A stretch of 40,328 nt of DNA from positions 1 to 40,328 of IMG/VR virus record IMGVR_UViG_3300008266_000135. One strand, written 5' to 3'. The stretch is from a virus. The notes under the pieces are model-generated. The model searched no databases. It saw nothing but the letters and a program-made list of their open reading frames with translations, and was not told where the DNA came from. This document shows positions 16,336-24,591 of this stretch, one piece after another. Both the position numbers and the translations under genes were made by a program. Each line of letters starts with the position of its first letter. Positions within the stretch are counted from its first letter, which is position 1.

Positions 16336-17472
16336 TTAGCCCAACAAGATAGCCATATGCTCAGGCTTAACGGCTTTTACGCCCCAAGCCAATGAGATTT
16401 CATACTGAACTTGACGGTATTGCTTGTACATCGCAACTTCAAAGCTCAAACCTGAGTTAGGGTCTGTAACAATCATACGATCATCAGCAGAGTCACCTTC
16501 AACAGGCAAAGCTGGAGCACGAGTAGCCAAAGCGATAGCCGAACGAGCAAAAGCCATGTTGCGAGCAGAAGTAGCAACAACAGTCATTACTACGTTATCA
16601 GCCAATGCTTGACGTAGACCAGGAGCAGCGATAGTCAATGAACCGCCTGACAACGCAGTAGCAACAACATACTTGTTTGTATCGCCAGCAAATGTAACAA
16701 CGTCACCAGCCAATACAGTGCCTGTGCCAGTATCAAGAGCGATAGTAGTTGCACCAACAGCATAGCCTGAAGCGTTGTTTACTTGGTAAGAAGCACCTGT
16801 ACCAGCAGTTGCGCTAGATACATAAGCTGATTCACGCAAGTTCATGCCGTAGATGTTCAACAATACGCCTTGCTCACGCAATGCAACAGTACCTGCTTCG
16901 TTAGCTTTAGACAATTGACCTAAAGTACGCAAAGCTGCACCAGCAGAAGTGTTCATAACCATTGATACATCACCAAGAGAAGCACCGTTGTCAGCAAGAA
17001 TCTTGCGAACTTGAGCAGCATCACCTAATGTTGAAGCAAATGGAGTTTGAGCAGCAGTACCGAAAGCACGAGAAGCAGCTACGTATGTGCCAGCGATGTC
17101 AGCTTCAACTTCGTTGCACAATGTACGCATAGCTTGAGCAAACTGATCAACCATGATACGTGAACGAGTTGGGCCGTTGTTGTCCAAGCCTAAAGACTGC
17201 TCGCCATTCCAACGAACTGGAACACGACGTGCTTTAGTGATTGTCATTGATACGTTACCGATAGTTTGGTCGCCATCATCAGGTGGAGTTACACCTGGGG
17301 TAATGTCGCCAGCAGTAGCAGCAGGTGCAACTGGTGAACGAACTGTTTGACCTACAGCAGCGCGCTCAAAAGTCATGTCGCTAGATACTGAAGGGATGAA
17401 GCCTACTAACTCACGTGACACTACGTCAAGTGCGTTGTATAGGTCTGGTACTAAGTTTGTAATTGTAGCCAT
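16336..17472 (-). CDS. Major capsid protein (P22 coat-like)
   Basis: 378 residues beginning MATITNLVPDLYNALDVVSRELVGFIPSVSSD, with FERAAVGQTVRSPVAP and ITKARRVPVRWNGEQSLGL. These are typical of the P22 coat protein family (HK97 fold). A beta-rich insertion at about 225..300 (QVNNASGYAVGATTIALDTGTG) replaces part of the P22 insertion domain. Codons are less AT-biased than in neighbouring regions, as expected for a highly expressed gene. It follows the scaffold gene by 17 bases and precedes a strong terminator, both usual for a coat gene. Confidence 0.92.
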   Translation of the reverse strand: MATITNLVPDLYNALDVVSRELVGFIPSVSSDMTFERAAVGQTVRSPVAPAATAGDITPGVTPPDDGDQTIGNVSMTITKARRVPVRWNGEQSLGLDNNGPTRSRIMVDQFAQAMRTLCNEVEADIAGTYVAASRAFGTAAQTPFASTLGDAAQVRKILADNGASLGDVSMVMNTSAGAALRTLGQLSKANEAGTVALREQGVLLNIYGMNLRESAYVSSATAGTGASYQVNNASGYAVGATTIALDTGTGTVLAGDVVTFAGDTNKYVVATALSGGSLTIAAPGLRQALADNVVMTVVATSARNMAFARSAIALATRAPALPVEGDSADDRMIVTDPNSGLSFEVAMYKQYRQVQYEISLAWGVKAVKPEHMAILLG

Positions 17473-17489
17473 TTATGTTTCTCCTAAAA

Positions 17490-18122
17490 TTAATCTGTTA
17501 CTTTACCGCCACCCTTTACATATGAGGCCTGTTCATTAGGACTCAATGCACCGAATTGCGTTCTATTGATGGATTTACCACCACCGCTTGCATTTCCACC
17601 ACCAGTTGAACCGCCACCAGTATTTGCAGGAGCACTTACAAAATGCTTACCTTCATCACTCTTAGCCCATTCACTGATGAACTCAATCAAGCCCTTGTCT
17701 CCGATAACTGCTTTACGCTCATCACCTTCAACCTTAACCTGCACTTGAGCACTTAGCATAGACTTTACAGCTTTTAGATGTGCTGGATTATTAACACCAA
17801 CCTTAACAAGCTCAGCTTGTAATCCATTTTCAACTAACAGCTTGTTGGTAAAACCGCTTTCAGATTCATAAAGTTTTTTATACTTTTCTGTATCTGAATT
17901 TAATAGCTTAGTCTGCTTCTGTAGTTCAGTTAATTTGTCTTTGTAGGAATCAAGTTCATTTTCCAAAGCCTCATACTGCTCAGGTTTAATCTCTTGCCCT
18001 TTCTTCAACTTCTTAACTTCCCCTAAGAGTTCTTGGTTTTTAGCCACTAACCCTGATGTTGCTTCTGCTACTAGTTTATCCAACGCTTCTTTCACCTCAG
18101 GTGAATTAAAGTCAATACTCAT
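17490..18122 (-). CDS. Capsid scaffolding protein
   Basis: 210 residues, highly charged, with a long coiled coil (about 20..95) and a glycine-rich segment near 165..185 (NTGGGSTGGGNASGGGKS), ending in a short C-terminal tail that could bind the coat protein. Size, composition and place directly before the major coat gene are those of phage scaffolds (Phage_GP20-like). It has GGAG upstream of the ATG. It should direct procapsid assembly and then be released or degraded; no protease gene is visible nearby. Confidence 0.85.
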   Translation of the reverse strand: MSIDFNSPEVKEALDKLVAEATSGLVAKNQELLGEVKKLKKGQEIKPEQYEALENELDSYKDKLTELQKQTKLLNSDTEKYKKLYESESGFTNKLLVENGLQAELVKVGVNNPAHLKAVKSMLSAQVQVKVEGDERKAVIGDKGLIEFISEWAKSDEGKHFVSAPANTGGGSTGGGNASGGGKSINRTQFGALSPNEQASYVKGGGKVTD

Positions 18123-18207
18123 TTTGATCTCCGATCTAGTTAAGGCTCAGCCTAAAAAGTTACTACTAATTCATATTGTGCAACTTATTTATTAAATTGT
18201 AAACAAT
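18123..18207 (-). promoter_or_regulatory. 85-base gap before the scaffold gene, possible local promoter
   Basis: This is a notable non-coding gap in an otherwise overlapping gene string. Minus-strand reading contains TTGTTTACA and TTGCAC boxes in an AT-rich stretch, then AGGCTGAGCCT and GGAG before the scaffold ATG. A local promoter for scaffold and coat is plausible but boxes are weak. Confidence 0.3.
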
Positions 18208-19224
18208 CTATAAATCTCTTAATGGTTTTGGGTTGCCACTTTGGTCTAATAATTGTGGCAATGTAATCTTGCCTTGTCTCCAAAGTTCTGCTTTCCCCTT
18301 ACCCAATACTTCGTTTTGGAAGTCCACTCCCTTTCTTTCAAGGAAGTCTTTAAAGGTTGTATCCTCAGGAACTTGCCCATCCATGCTAGATCTAGTGGAC
18401 TTTGGCATTTCAGGTGCTTTGATTCCTAGTTCTGCAAATGACTTTAAGACAGGTATGTACATACTGCGACAATTCCAATGGGCAGGCAAATCTCTGTATG
18501 GTAACTTGGTCTTACCCAAGGGCTTATTCTCCATGTCATAAAACGAACCATCGTATGCAATGCATTGAATGGAAGTTCTATTATCCAAAACAGCCGTATA
18601 CAACTTACCTTTAATAACTGATTTATTCTGCTCATACATTAACTCCCTTGCGCCTGACGATACGGAATGTACGCCAGTTCTGACCAAAGCCTCTGCATTT
18701 CTCTGCCCAATTGCTACTTGGTCTCGTAGTCTTGTCACTATCTGACCAATACTCTCTCCCTGACCATATCCCATACGAATAGCAGATTGGAATCTGAAGT
18801 ACATATCTGCTGATTGTCTGCTCCACCACTCTTTATTGGGCGCACCCTGAATCATTGTATTGTTTACCAAGGATTGCAATTGATTATCGCTAGGCATGCT
18901 ACTGAATATATCCACAGTGGTAATCGTCTTAACCGTATTACGTAAAAAGTCCGCCTCACGAACAGCCAACTCTTTGTATTCATCTGTGGTTAATTCACTG
19001 GCTTGTTTGTAGTAATCAGTGATGGTTTCTTTGATTGTCTTTAGCTGTGCTTGCAATCTTGCCTTGCTAAAGTTACTGATATTCTTGCCTTCTAGCTTGC
19101 CGATAATGTCGGACTCTAGCTCTTTCAATAGATTGACGACTTGCTTGCGTAAATCGGAATCAAACCGATTAAGGTTCAATTCTCGACTTACTATTTCGTC
19201 TAATATCTCTTGAGGTACGTTCAT
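18208..19224 (-). CDS. Minor head / head morphogenesis protein (Mu gpF-like)
   Basis: 338 residues. The C-terminal half carries the SPP1 gp7/Mu F motif: VRTGVHSVSSGARELMYEQN, then KLYTAVLDNRTSIQCIAYDGSFYDM and LPAHWNCRSMYIPV, with the conserved R-T-S-x-x-C and H-W-x-C-R residues that end these domains. The N-terminal half is helical. Such proteins enter the procapsid with the portal and may be ejected with DNA. It is coupled to the portal gene by a four-base overlap (19221..19224). Confidence 0.87.
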   Translation of the reverse strand: MNVPQEILDEIVSRELNLNRFDSDLRKQVVNLLKELESDIIGKLEGKNISNFSKARLQAQLKTIKETITDYYKQASELTTDEYKELAVREADFLRNTVKTITTVDIFSSMPSDNQLQSLVNNTMIQGAPNKEWWSRQSADMYFRFQSAIRMGYGQGESIGQIVTRLRDQVAIGQRNAEALVRTGVHSVSSGARELMYEQNKSVIKGKLYTAVLDNRTSIQCIAYDGSFYDMENKPLGKTKLPYRDLPAHWNCRSMYIPVLKSFAELGIKAPEMPKSTRSSMDGQVPEDTTFKDFLERKGVDFQNEVLGKGKAELWRQGKITLPQLLDQSGNPKPLRDL

Positions 19225-20606
19225 GCAGATAATCTAGGTGGCTGATTCGCAATACGAGACTGTTCTTCCTCAAATGTGGTGTATTCATCCATCACTTCAC
19301 CAACTTTTAGGTTATAGAACAATGTTTCGTCACTGATTGCACCTTGTTGCCATGCCTGTACCAAAGCCTGTAAATCTTGTGCTGATAAAGGCTGATCCAA
19401 GTAATCTTCGTTCAATTGGATAGTCGCAGGCTCTGTACCTTCCCACTGACCGATAATCTCAAGACACTTATTCAAACCTTGGCTTACAGAATTACAGATA
19501 GCTGACAAGATTGCACCGTCTCCAGCGTGTCTCATACGCACTGTATCGGCAGCTTCACTTTGCTTCTTCTCAGGTGCAAGCATACGAGCACCTAAGATGG
19601 CCAAGTTATCTTCTTTGTCCTTCTTGATATTTCGTAAAGTATCAAGGCCTTGACCTGTGAACTCTAAATACTTAGCGTTGGCTGAAGGATCAGGGAAAAT
19701 CCAAGCTGTGCTTGAACCAATCCTAAATACATCACTTTCACTCTCTTTTGTATATCCACTTACAACAGCAGTAGGTAAGCCAGTAAAGTGTGCTCCATGC
19801 TCTAAGTCGGCAGTGGTTCTGTAGTGGCTCAAGTTCAATGTTGCCAAGTCATACATAGGTGGTTTGTCAGGTGACATATAGACACCTCTTGCGTTCATAC
19901 ACACAAAAGGAATCATTCCTAAAGTTTGACCACGCATCATCGGTACGATTGTTTCAAATAAATACCAATTCTCTTTTTCGTCTTTGCGATATACCTCTTG
20001 TATATACACGCCTTCACGCAATAGCAAAACACGAATCTGAGTAATTTCTTCACCTTCAAACTCGTTCACATATTCGTAAACTTCTTCTTCCAAAGCTACC
20101 ATCACTGGTTGCATCACGTTATTGATGCGCTTCATTCTCCAGTTAATGATTTGTTCGGCTTCGTATTTAGTTACATAAGGTCTTAAATTCTGTGCTGCCA
20201 TATCTGCCATAGTGACAGGGCCTTCTACTACCCTAGGATATTCCACTAGAACACCTACTCGGCCAAGACCTACTAATTCTCTAGTGAGTTGTTCAGCAAA
20301 CTCATCTAAGCCAGTGTTGTCTAGCGTAATATCATCAACGATATTTTCCATGCCACCAGGAACTGTAATCGTAGGGGCTTTACGGAAGATCATACCAATC
20401 AAACCGTCTACGGTACGAGCAGTCGCATTGTAAAAAGGTGCTCTCATCACATAAGCAGAGTACTCATTGTTATCTTGCCCAGTTAGTCTAGGCAAATATT
20501 TCTCACCTTCTTTGTGCACTGCATCTTCGCCTTTTAGTACATCTTCCATTACTTCCCATTCGGGATAATGATCTTCGTATTCTTCGTGTTTGGTGTTCGG
20601 TTTCAT
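19221..20606 (-). CDS. Portal protein (DUF4055 family)
   Basis: 461 residues beginning MKPNTKHEEYEDHYPEWEVMEDVLKGEDAVHKEG. YLPRLTGQDNNEYSAYVMRAPFYNATARTVDGLIGMIFRK is the characteristic N-terminal block of the DUF4055 portal family; FVCMNARGVYMSPDKPPMYDLATLNLSHYRT is the middle block. It forms the dodecameric channel for DNA packaging and exit. It starts immediately after the TerL stop (20607), matching the terminase-portal-head order. Confidence 0.9.
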   Translation of the reverse strand: MKPNTKHEEYEDHYPEWEVMEDVLKGEDAVHKEGEKYLPRLTGQDNNEYSAYVMRAPFYNATARTVDGLIGMIFRKAPTITVPGGMENIVDDITLDNTGLDEFAEQLTRELVGLGRVGVLVEYPRVVEGPVTMADMAAQNLRPYVTKYEAEQIINWRMKRINNVMQPVMVALEEEVYEYVNEFEGEEITQIRVLLLREGVYIQEVYRKDEKENWYLFETIVPMMRGQTLGMIPFVCMNARGVYMSPDKPPMYDLATLNLSHYRTTADLEHGAHFTGLPTAVVSGYTKESESDVFRIGSSTAWIFPDPSANAKYLEFTGQGLDTLRNIKKDKEDNLAILGARMLAPEKKQSEAADTVRMRHAGDGAILSAICNSVSQGLNKCLEIIGQWEGTEPATIQLNEDYLDQPLSAQDLQALVQAWQQGAISDETLFYNLKVGEVMDEYTTFEEEQSRIANQPPRLSA

Positions 20607-21857
20607 CTATAGCCCCATTAACTTCAATCGCTGAACCGCAACCCCCTGGATTGGGTGCTTGTATGCCAAAAAGTATCCTGCTCCGTCTATTACGTGGTCT
20701 AACCCTGATTTCTTATCAGGATCACCATTCGTATCATACGCCTGTCTCTCCAATGACTCAGTTAAAGAAGGACAATTATCAGTATTCACTTTCAACCTAC
20801 GGACTCCATTATTATGGATTAAATTATTCACTGCAAGCACTCTATCACGAATTGATGGGTTTCTCGCATTAGCTAACACAGTAAATCCTGCTCCCCTTAG
20901 CAAACTTAGGTCAGAAACTGAAGCATTTTGCGATTTTCGCCATCCACCTGAAGCATCAGGATAGATATATATTGGATGTCCTGCATCTTTTAACGGCTTA
21001 ATCATCTTAATCATCGTAGGCGTATCCAAGACTTTTGTAAATTCCATGATGGCATGAGGATTGCCTTCTCTATACACAAAACCTACAGCAGCACCATTAC
21101 CTACGTTAAAGTCCATGCCAAAATGCAAAGGTTCGTAGGGTTTTAGCTCGGTATTGCAGAAATTGTCATATCTATTGAAGTCAGGGTAAACAGAACCCTG
21201 AGTCATGTTTACAAAATGACCATTTAAATACGCTTCCAATAAATGCTCAGGATATGATTCTCTTAGTGATTCTATGTAATCCGCAGGTAGGTTATGTGCG
21301 TTACTATAGGTTGAAGCTCGGTAAATCTTGTACCCTTCTACAGGATTGCGCTCCCATCTATCGTAAACAAACTTAAATCCTTCAGGAGTAGTGGTAACTC
21401 CTACGGTATTGATAGTTCCATCAGGTTTCTTTTGACGGTTACGAGCAATAATCGCTCTCCAGGCATCACTGGCCTTTTGAATCGGCAAAGTATCCAATTC
21501 ATCGACTACAGAATCAGCAACTTCGTAACCCACGATACGCTCAGGACTATCTAGGGTACGGAATATGATATTTCCACCTGCGACTTGCAATATCTGATCC
21601 TGTTTATTCAACTGGTAGTCAATTCCATTCTCTCCCAAGATTTCAGCAAAGCGAGGGTATGCAATCTTGCTCACCAAGTCATAAGTCGGCAGATACCAAG
21701 CAACGTTCTGTTTAGGATAGGCAAATTTAAATCTCAGCAATCTCCATATACCAGCATTGGTCTTACCACTACCAAAGCCAGCCACAAAAGCAGGAAACTT
21801 ATCCTCAGCCATCACAAACTCCGACTGCGGAATACTCAACTTAACATCTAATTCCAT
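20607..21857 (-). CDS. terL: Terminase large subunit
   Basis: 416 residues. N-terminal ATPase: Walker A-like GFGSGKT at 27..33, Walker B region SVVDELD at about 114..120, then a TTPEG coupling motif. C-terminal nuclease of RNase H fold: HFGMDFNVGNGAAVGFVY and YIYPDASGGW supply the acidic metal ligands, and GLDHVIDGAGYFLAY the last one. The enzyme pumps and cuts DNA at the portal. The gene lies between the small terminase candidate and the portal. It has a complete domain set and no sign of an intron. Confidence 0.95.
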   Translation of the reverse strand: MELDVKLSIPQSEFVMAEDKFPAFVAGFGSGKTNAGIWRLLRFKFAYPKQNVAWYLPTYDLVSKIAYPRFAEILGENGIDYQLNKQDQILQVAGGNIIFRTLDSPERIVGYEVADSVVDELDTLPIQKASDAWRAIIARNRQKKPDGTINTVGVTTTPEGFKFVYDRWERNPVEGYKIYRASTYSNAHNLPADYIESLRESYPEHLLEAYLNGHFVNMTQGSVYPDFNRYDNFCNTELKPYEPLHFGMDFNVGNGAAVGFVYREGNPHAIMEFTKVLDTPTMIKMIKPLKDAGHPIYIYPDASGGWRKSQNASVSDLSLLRGAGFTVLANARNPSIRDRVLAVNNLIHNNGVRRLKVNTDNCPSLTESLERQAYDTNGDPDKKSGLDHVIDGAGYFLAYKHPIQGVAVQRLKLMGL

Positions 21858-21961
21858 TAATAATCCTTAATAGTGCAATATTGCACATTTGATTTTGGTA
21901 TTTTTTTTGGGTGAAAATGGGTGTATTTAGAGTACCCCCCCCTATTTAAAACCACCCCCCC
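21858..21961. promoter_or_regulatory. Gap between terminase genes: palindrome plus two eight-base C tracts
   Basis: At 21869..21889 lies a copy of the dispersed AGTGCAATATTGCAC palindrome. At 21935..21942 and 21955..21962 there are two runs of eight C, followed by CCCC near 21965. Read on the minus strand this is four or more G tracts in under 35 bases, enough for a G-quadruplex. A packaging or regulatory role is possible; nothing else is seen. Confidence 0.55.
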
Positions 21962-22273
21962 CTACCCCTTCATCTCCACATCTACTATGTCATCCTTATT
22001 CACATACTCTACTTGACGTGACATATCGACTGCATTGAATACGATAGACGTAGGGATCTTATGCTCAACTGTCTTATTAATGTCCTGAGGTAATAACTTA
22101 GCGTATAGATTGTAAAAATGCGTAGGATTCTCCCTAGCCCACTCAGCCATCGCCTTAGCTCCACCTAATTGCTGAAATACTTGGATTACATTCTCTTTCA
22201 CAGTGGTAGATACCTTATTAGGAGTACCCTTTTGTCTCCCACCAAAACGCTGACCCTTTTGTGCTCTAGGCAT
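21962..22273 (-). CDS. Small terminase candidate (DUF5681-like N-terminus)
   Basis: 103 residues from the ATG at 22273, preferred over an open start at 22315 because GTGGAGT lies about six bases upstream and the extra residues are hydrophobic and unlike the family. The N-terminus MPRAQKGQRFGGRQKGTPNKVS is the basic GxxxGGRxKGTPNK motif of DUF5681-type proteins found next to large terminases. The rest is helical (VIQVFQQLGGAKAMAEWARENPTHFYNLYAKLLPQDI). It is the first gene of the late operon and lies just before terL, which supports a DNA-recognition role in packaging. Confidence 0.75.
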   Translation of the reverse strand: MPRAQKGQRFGGRQKGTPNKVSTTVKENVIQVFQQLGGAKAMAEWARENPTHFYNLYAKLLPQDINKTVEHKIPTSIVFNAVDMSRQVEYVNKDDIVDVEMKG

Positions 22274-22315
22274 ATTGACTCCACAAAATATAAACAGTGA
22301 AAATATGGTTTGCAT

Positions 22316-22540
22316 CTGAATCCTTAGTATTGGCCTTCCTGGGGGTGGTGTTCGGGTGATTGCCCCCTATGCCATTCAAGCCGTTACTATTAGTCAATTG
22401 CTTAACCTTTGGTGAAATGTATCACAAAACTATTTTTCCTATAAAAGATTTAAGCTCTTATCGTGTATATATAAGAATAAGAGAATGATTTTAGAGTGAT
22501 TACGGTAACGGTTAAGTGCACTAGCTAATAAACCATAATA
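22316..22540. other. Divergent intergenic region, terminase-proximal part
   Basis: No credible gene. A GC-rich patch at about 22336..22370 (CCTGGGGGTGGTG ... GCCCCC) can form a five-pair stem and stands out in AT-rich surroundings; it lies just upstream of the small terminase, a usual place for a cos or pac site. An inverted repeat CTCTTAT (22455..22461) / ATAAGAG (22477..22483) follows. The late promoter should lie here but I cannot fix its boxes. Confidence 0.4.
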
Positions 22541-22574
22541 AAAAACTATCGTTTCCCTGGCCTTGATAGTTTTT
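22541..22574. terminator. Ten-pair stem-loop, possible bidirectional terminator
   Basis: AAAAACTATC (22541..22550) and GATAGTTTTT (22565..22574) form a perfect ten-pair stem around a 14-base loop that displays TTTCCCTGG. Stem ends are A- and U-rich, so it could terminate in either direction. It is odd to find a terminator between divergent operons; it may instead be a replication or regulatory structure. Confidence 0.55.
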
Positions 22575-22964
22575 CCCTTTATAGTCTATGTCTATCACTA
22601 TCCTATTCTCGATAGTCTTATTCTTATTAGCTTCAATGTCTATTCACTCTCTTATCTATGTCATATATTTGCTTATGTTTTATTGTGCAATATTGCATCA
22701 TTAGATTCTTATCTATGTCTTATCCATATATCTATTCTTATCTATTCTCTTATATATAGTTTTGTATTCTCTCTTATATGAAATGGGTAAAAAGCTAAGG
22801 GAAAAGGGGCAAGCCGTTTTTGCTTATTGGTGCACTATTGCACTATTCCACGATGTGATAAACATATAAATATATGATTGCTTATGTTGATATTTTGTTG
22901 AACATCCACTAATATTCATCCATAGCAACAATTTATCAATGTCTTACTTTATAGGGGTTTAATT
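22575..22964. repeat. Pyrimidine-rich strand-asymmetric repeats, origin-like
   Basis: About 210 bases on the plus strand (22575..22790) are almost all T/C/A with many TCTATGTC, TTATCTAT and TATTCT words; CTTATCTATGTC occurs exactly at 22651..22662 and 22708..22719. TGCAATATTGCA at 22686..22697 and a double TGCACTAT near 22831 belong to the dispersed palindrome family. The remaining bases up to 22964 carry AT-rich sequence and the ribosome site of the next gene. A 72-codon frame on the plus strand here is low-complexity and not convincing. Confidence 0.45.
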
Positions 22965-23126
22965 ATGTTCTTAATTATGGGTTTTGCTCACTTATTAGCA
23001 TCTTTTGTATTGTTCTTATTTGCCAATCAATCTAACGATATGATTGTTCATTTTTGGGGCGGTGTTGTTGAAATTATCATTGGCTTGTATGTTCTTAAAG
23101 CCAATAACTATAAATTTACTGTTTAA
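22965..23126 (+). CDS. 53-residue membrane peptide, early island
   Basis: The ATG at 22965 has AGGGG about eight bases upstream. The product has two hydrophobic segments (about 2..20 and 28..44: FWGGVVEIIIGLYVL) separated by a short polar turn, so it is a likely two-helix inner-membrane protein. It is the first gene after the origin-like region, where phages usually place early host-takeover genes. Another ATG at 22977 is possible but lacks a ribosome site. No family is recognised. Confidence 0.6.
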   Translation: MFLIMGFAHLLASFVLFLFANQSNDMIVHFWGGVVEIIIGLYVLKANNYKFTV

Positions 23127-23136
23127 GGGTTTTACT

Positions 23137-23250
23137 ATGTTGCGAAATATATTTGATTACGTTATCGGTTTTTCGATAGCTTTGGTTTTTTGCTTGATGT
23201 TCGCTTACTCATTCTTTTTTGATTCATTGCCAACTTGTTTGGCTATTTAA
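23137..23250 (+). CDS. 37-residue membrane peptide, early island
   Basis: The ATG at 23137 follows TAAGGG at a good distance and lies ten bases after the previous stop. A longer open frame from 23044 overlaps the upstream gene and has no ribosome site, so the short form is preferred. The peptide has one hydrophobic helix (about 9..27, IGFSIALVFCLMFAYSF) and a short tail with one cysteine. Paired with the previous gene it forms a two-gene membrane block. Function unknown; small size means moderate confidence. Confidence 0.55.
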   Translation: MLRNIFDYVIGFSIALVFCLMFAYSFFFDSLPTCLAI

Positions 23251-23262
23251 TAGGGGGTTTAT

Positions 23263-23604
23263 ATGATTACTACAGTTTATCGCTCAGAGTTTCACGATTA
23301 TTTCACTAAGTCAGATACTTACAAAAACAACTTTTCATATGAGGGTAGAGAAATTCTATTCGATTATTTCGAGGGTTTCGAGGATGATACAAACGAAAAA
23401 ATCGAGTTTGACCTTGTCGAAATTTGTTGCGATTTTGCTGAATCTACAATGAGCGAAATAATTTTTGATTATGGCTATCTTATGACTGAAGAGCAAAAAC
23501 AAAGCTCTGAGAGTGTCAGAGAGTTTTTAGAATATCGCTCTATTGTTTGTGGTGAGTATGTTGATGGTGATGGCGAAACCGTTTTTGTATACGCTCAATT
23601 CTAA
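23263..23604 (+). CDS. Acidic early protein, unknown function
   Basis: 113 residues with a strong excess of Asp/Glu (net charge near -20) and aromatic residues, start preceded by AGGGGG. Motifs such as FDYFEGFEDDTNEKIEFDLVEICCDFAEST repeat an FD-Y/F-E theme. Small, very acidic early phage proteins often mimic DNA or bind host nucleic-acid enzymes, for example anti-restriction proteins; that is an inference from composition alone. It is followed after ten bases by another acidic gene. I recognise no family. Confidence 0.7.
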   Translation: MITTVYRSEFHDYFTKSDTYKNNFSYEGREILFDYFEGFEDDTNEKIEFDLVEICCDFAESTMSEIIFDYGYLMTEEQKQSSESVREFLEYRSIVCGEYVDGDGETVFVYAQF

Positions 23605-23614
23605 GGGGGAAAAA

Positions 23615-23800
23615 ATGATTTTCACAGTTACAGTAACTGAAACCGATGTAAAACAAGCCAAACTAGAAATTGAGGCGAATGATTGGGAACAAGCTGAAGA
23701 GATTGCCAATCAACAATGGCAAGATGGTTTAGTAGAGTTTGACAATGAATATAACGATATCAACATTGAGGCTGAGGAAAGTGAGTGGCAAAATGATTAA
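23615..23800 (+). CDS. Small acidic early protein, unknown function
   Basis: 61 residues from the ATG at 23615, chosen over an upstream frame start because AAGGGGGAAAA lies directly before it. It reads MIFTVTVTETDVKQAKLEIEANDWEQAEEIANQQW, a beta strand then a helix, similar to small ferredoxin-like fold phage proteins in which ASDWEEAEEIA helices occur. The C-terminus is strongly acidic. It overlaps the next gene by eight bases. No known function. Confidence 0.7.
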   Translation: MIFTVTVTETDVKQAKLEIEANDWEQAEEIANQQWQDGLVEFDNEYNDINIEAEESEWQND

Positions 23801-24305
23801 GCATACATTCGAGGATATTTCAAGCGGTGGCGGTTTTAACCACTATTGGATAACATTCCCCCAATATGGAATTGGTGTATTAATTAATAAAGAGAATAGC
23901 GGAGCATTGCCAAAAGAGGGTGACCGTTTCGATATTGGTGTCTATAAATTAGAGTATGAATCAAATTGCGATAAATCGCCCTCTATGGGCGAACATTTCG
24001 AGAATAGCTTTAATACCTTAGACAATTTTGGACACGCTCAAATTGTGGCGAGGGCTTTAGGTTATTGCGAGGGTTTAGGCTTAATTAAAAAAGAAAATGT
24101 AATTAAAAAATTCTTATGTGTTTGGAATGATGATATTTTCGAGGTTCACGATTTCGCCTCACTTTATGACAATTACAAAAGAACCAATCTTTACGAGGAA
24201 CAATTCGCTGAAGAGTACGGTTCATGTATAGATTCAATTCTAGATTCGCTTGAGCTAGATGAAATCATTTTTTTCGATAATATGAAAGTTACTCGCTTGA
24301 AATAA
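23793..24305 (+). CDS. 170-residue early protein, unknown function
   Basis: The start at 23793 overlaps the previous stop and has a GAGTGG ribosome site; an earlier in-frame ATG lies inside the upstream gene. The sequence is mixed alpha/beta, acidic, with a glycine-rich N-terminal turn (ISSGGGFNHYWITFPQYGIGVLINKENSG) and a helical middle (FGHAQIVARALGYCEGLGLIKKENVIKKFLCVWND). It is followed by a terminator at 24323..24345. No catalytic motif or known family is visible. It may act in host takeover given its place. Confidence 0.7.
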   Translation: MIKHTFEDISSGGGFNHYWITFPQYGIGVLINKENSGALPKEGDRFDIGVYKLEYESNCDKSPSMGEHFENSFNTLDNFGHAQIVARALGYCEGLGLIKKENVIKKFLCVWNDDIFEVHDFASLYDNYKRTNLYEEQFAEEYGSCIDSILDSLELDEIIFFDNMKVTRLK

Positions 24306-24322
24306 AAATTTACAGTTAAAGA

Positions 24323-24345
24323 GGGGGCTCTATGCCCCTTTTTTT
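24323..24345 (+). terminator. Intrinsic terminator within the early island
   Basis: GGGGC (24324..24328), loop TCTAT, GCCCC (24334..24338), then seven T. The stem can extend slightly at its base. It lies 18 bases after the 170-residue gene and should attenuate expression of the last two island genes. Confidence 0.8.
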
Positions 24346-24382
24346 GCGGTTAATTTTGACCGATAACAAACGAGGTTTTTCT

Positions 24383-24580
24383 ATGAATATTCGACAATAT
24401 CGCTTTACTTTAAAGCATGATAGAGGCATTTCCAAAATTACGGTATACGGTCATTCCTCTATAGAATCCGCAACAAAATTTATCTTAGACTCTGAGCGAT
24501 GCCCTCAGAGAGCCATTCTAAATGTTGAGGATTTATCCACAGTTCAACGCTCAGCAAAAACAACTTTAAAACTTATCTAA
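24383..24580 (+). CDS. 65-residue early protein, unknown function
   Basis: The ATG at 24383 follows CGAGGTTTTT; a longer frame would start inside the terminator hairpin and is rejected. The protein starts MNIRQYRFTLKHDRGISKITVYGHSSIESATKFILDSERCP, a beta-beta-alpha layout similar to the small protein at 23615 (strand, then a helix running through a residue set like SIESATKF). It is basic rather than acidic. It could be a diverged relative of the ferredoxin-like early proteins. Function unknown. Confidence 0.65.
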   Translation: MNIRQYRFTLKHDRGISKITVYGHSSIESATKFILDSERCPQRAILNVEDLSTVQRSAKTTLKLI

Positions 24581-24591
24581 GGGGTTACAAA

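Noticed and set aside
22563-22781. 72-codon plus-strand frame in the pyrimidine-rich gap
   Set aside because: Low-complexity sequence, no ribosome site, and the frame follows from the repeated TCTAT words rather than from coding selection.
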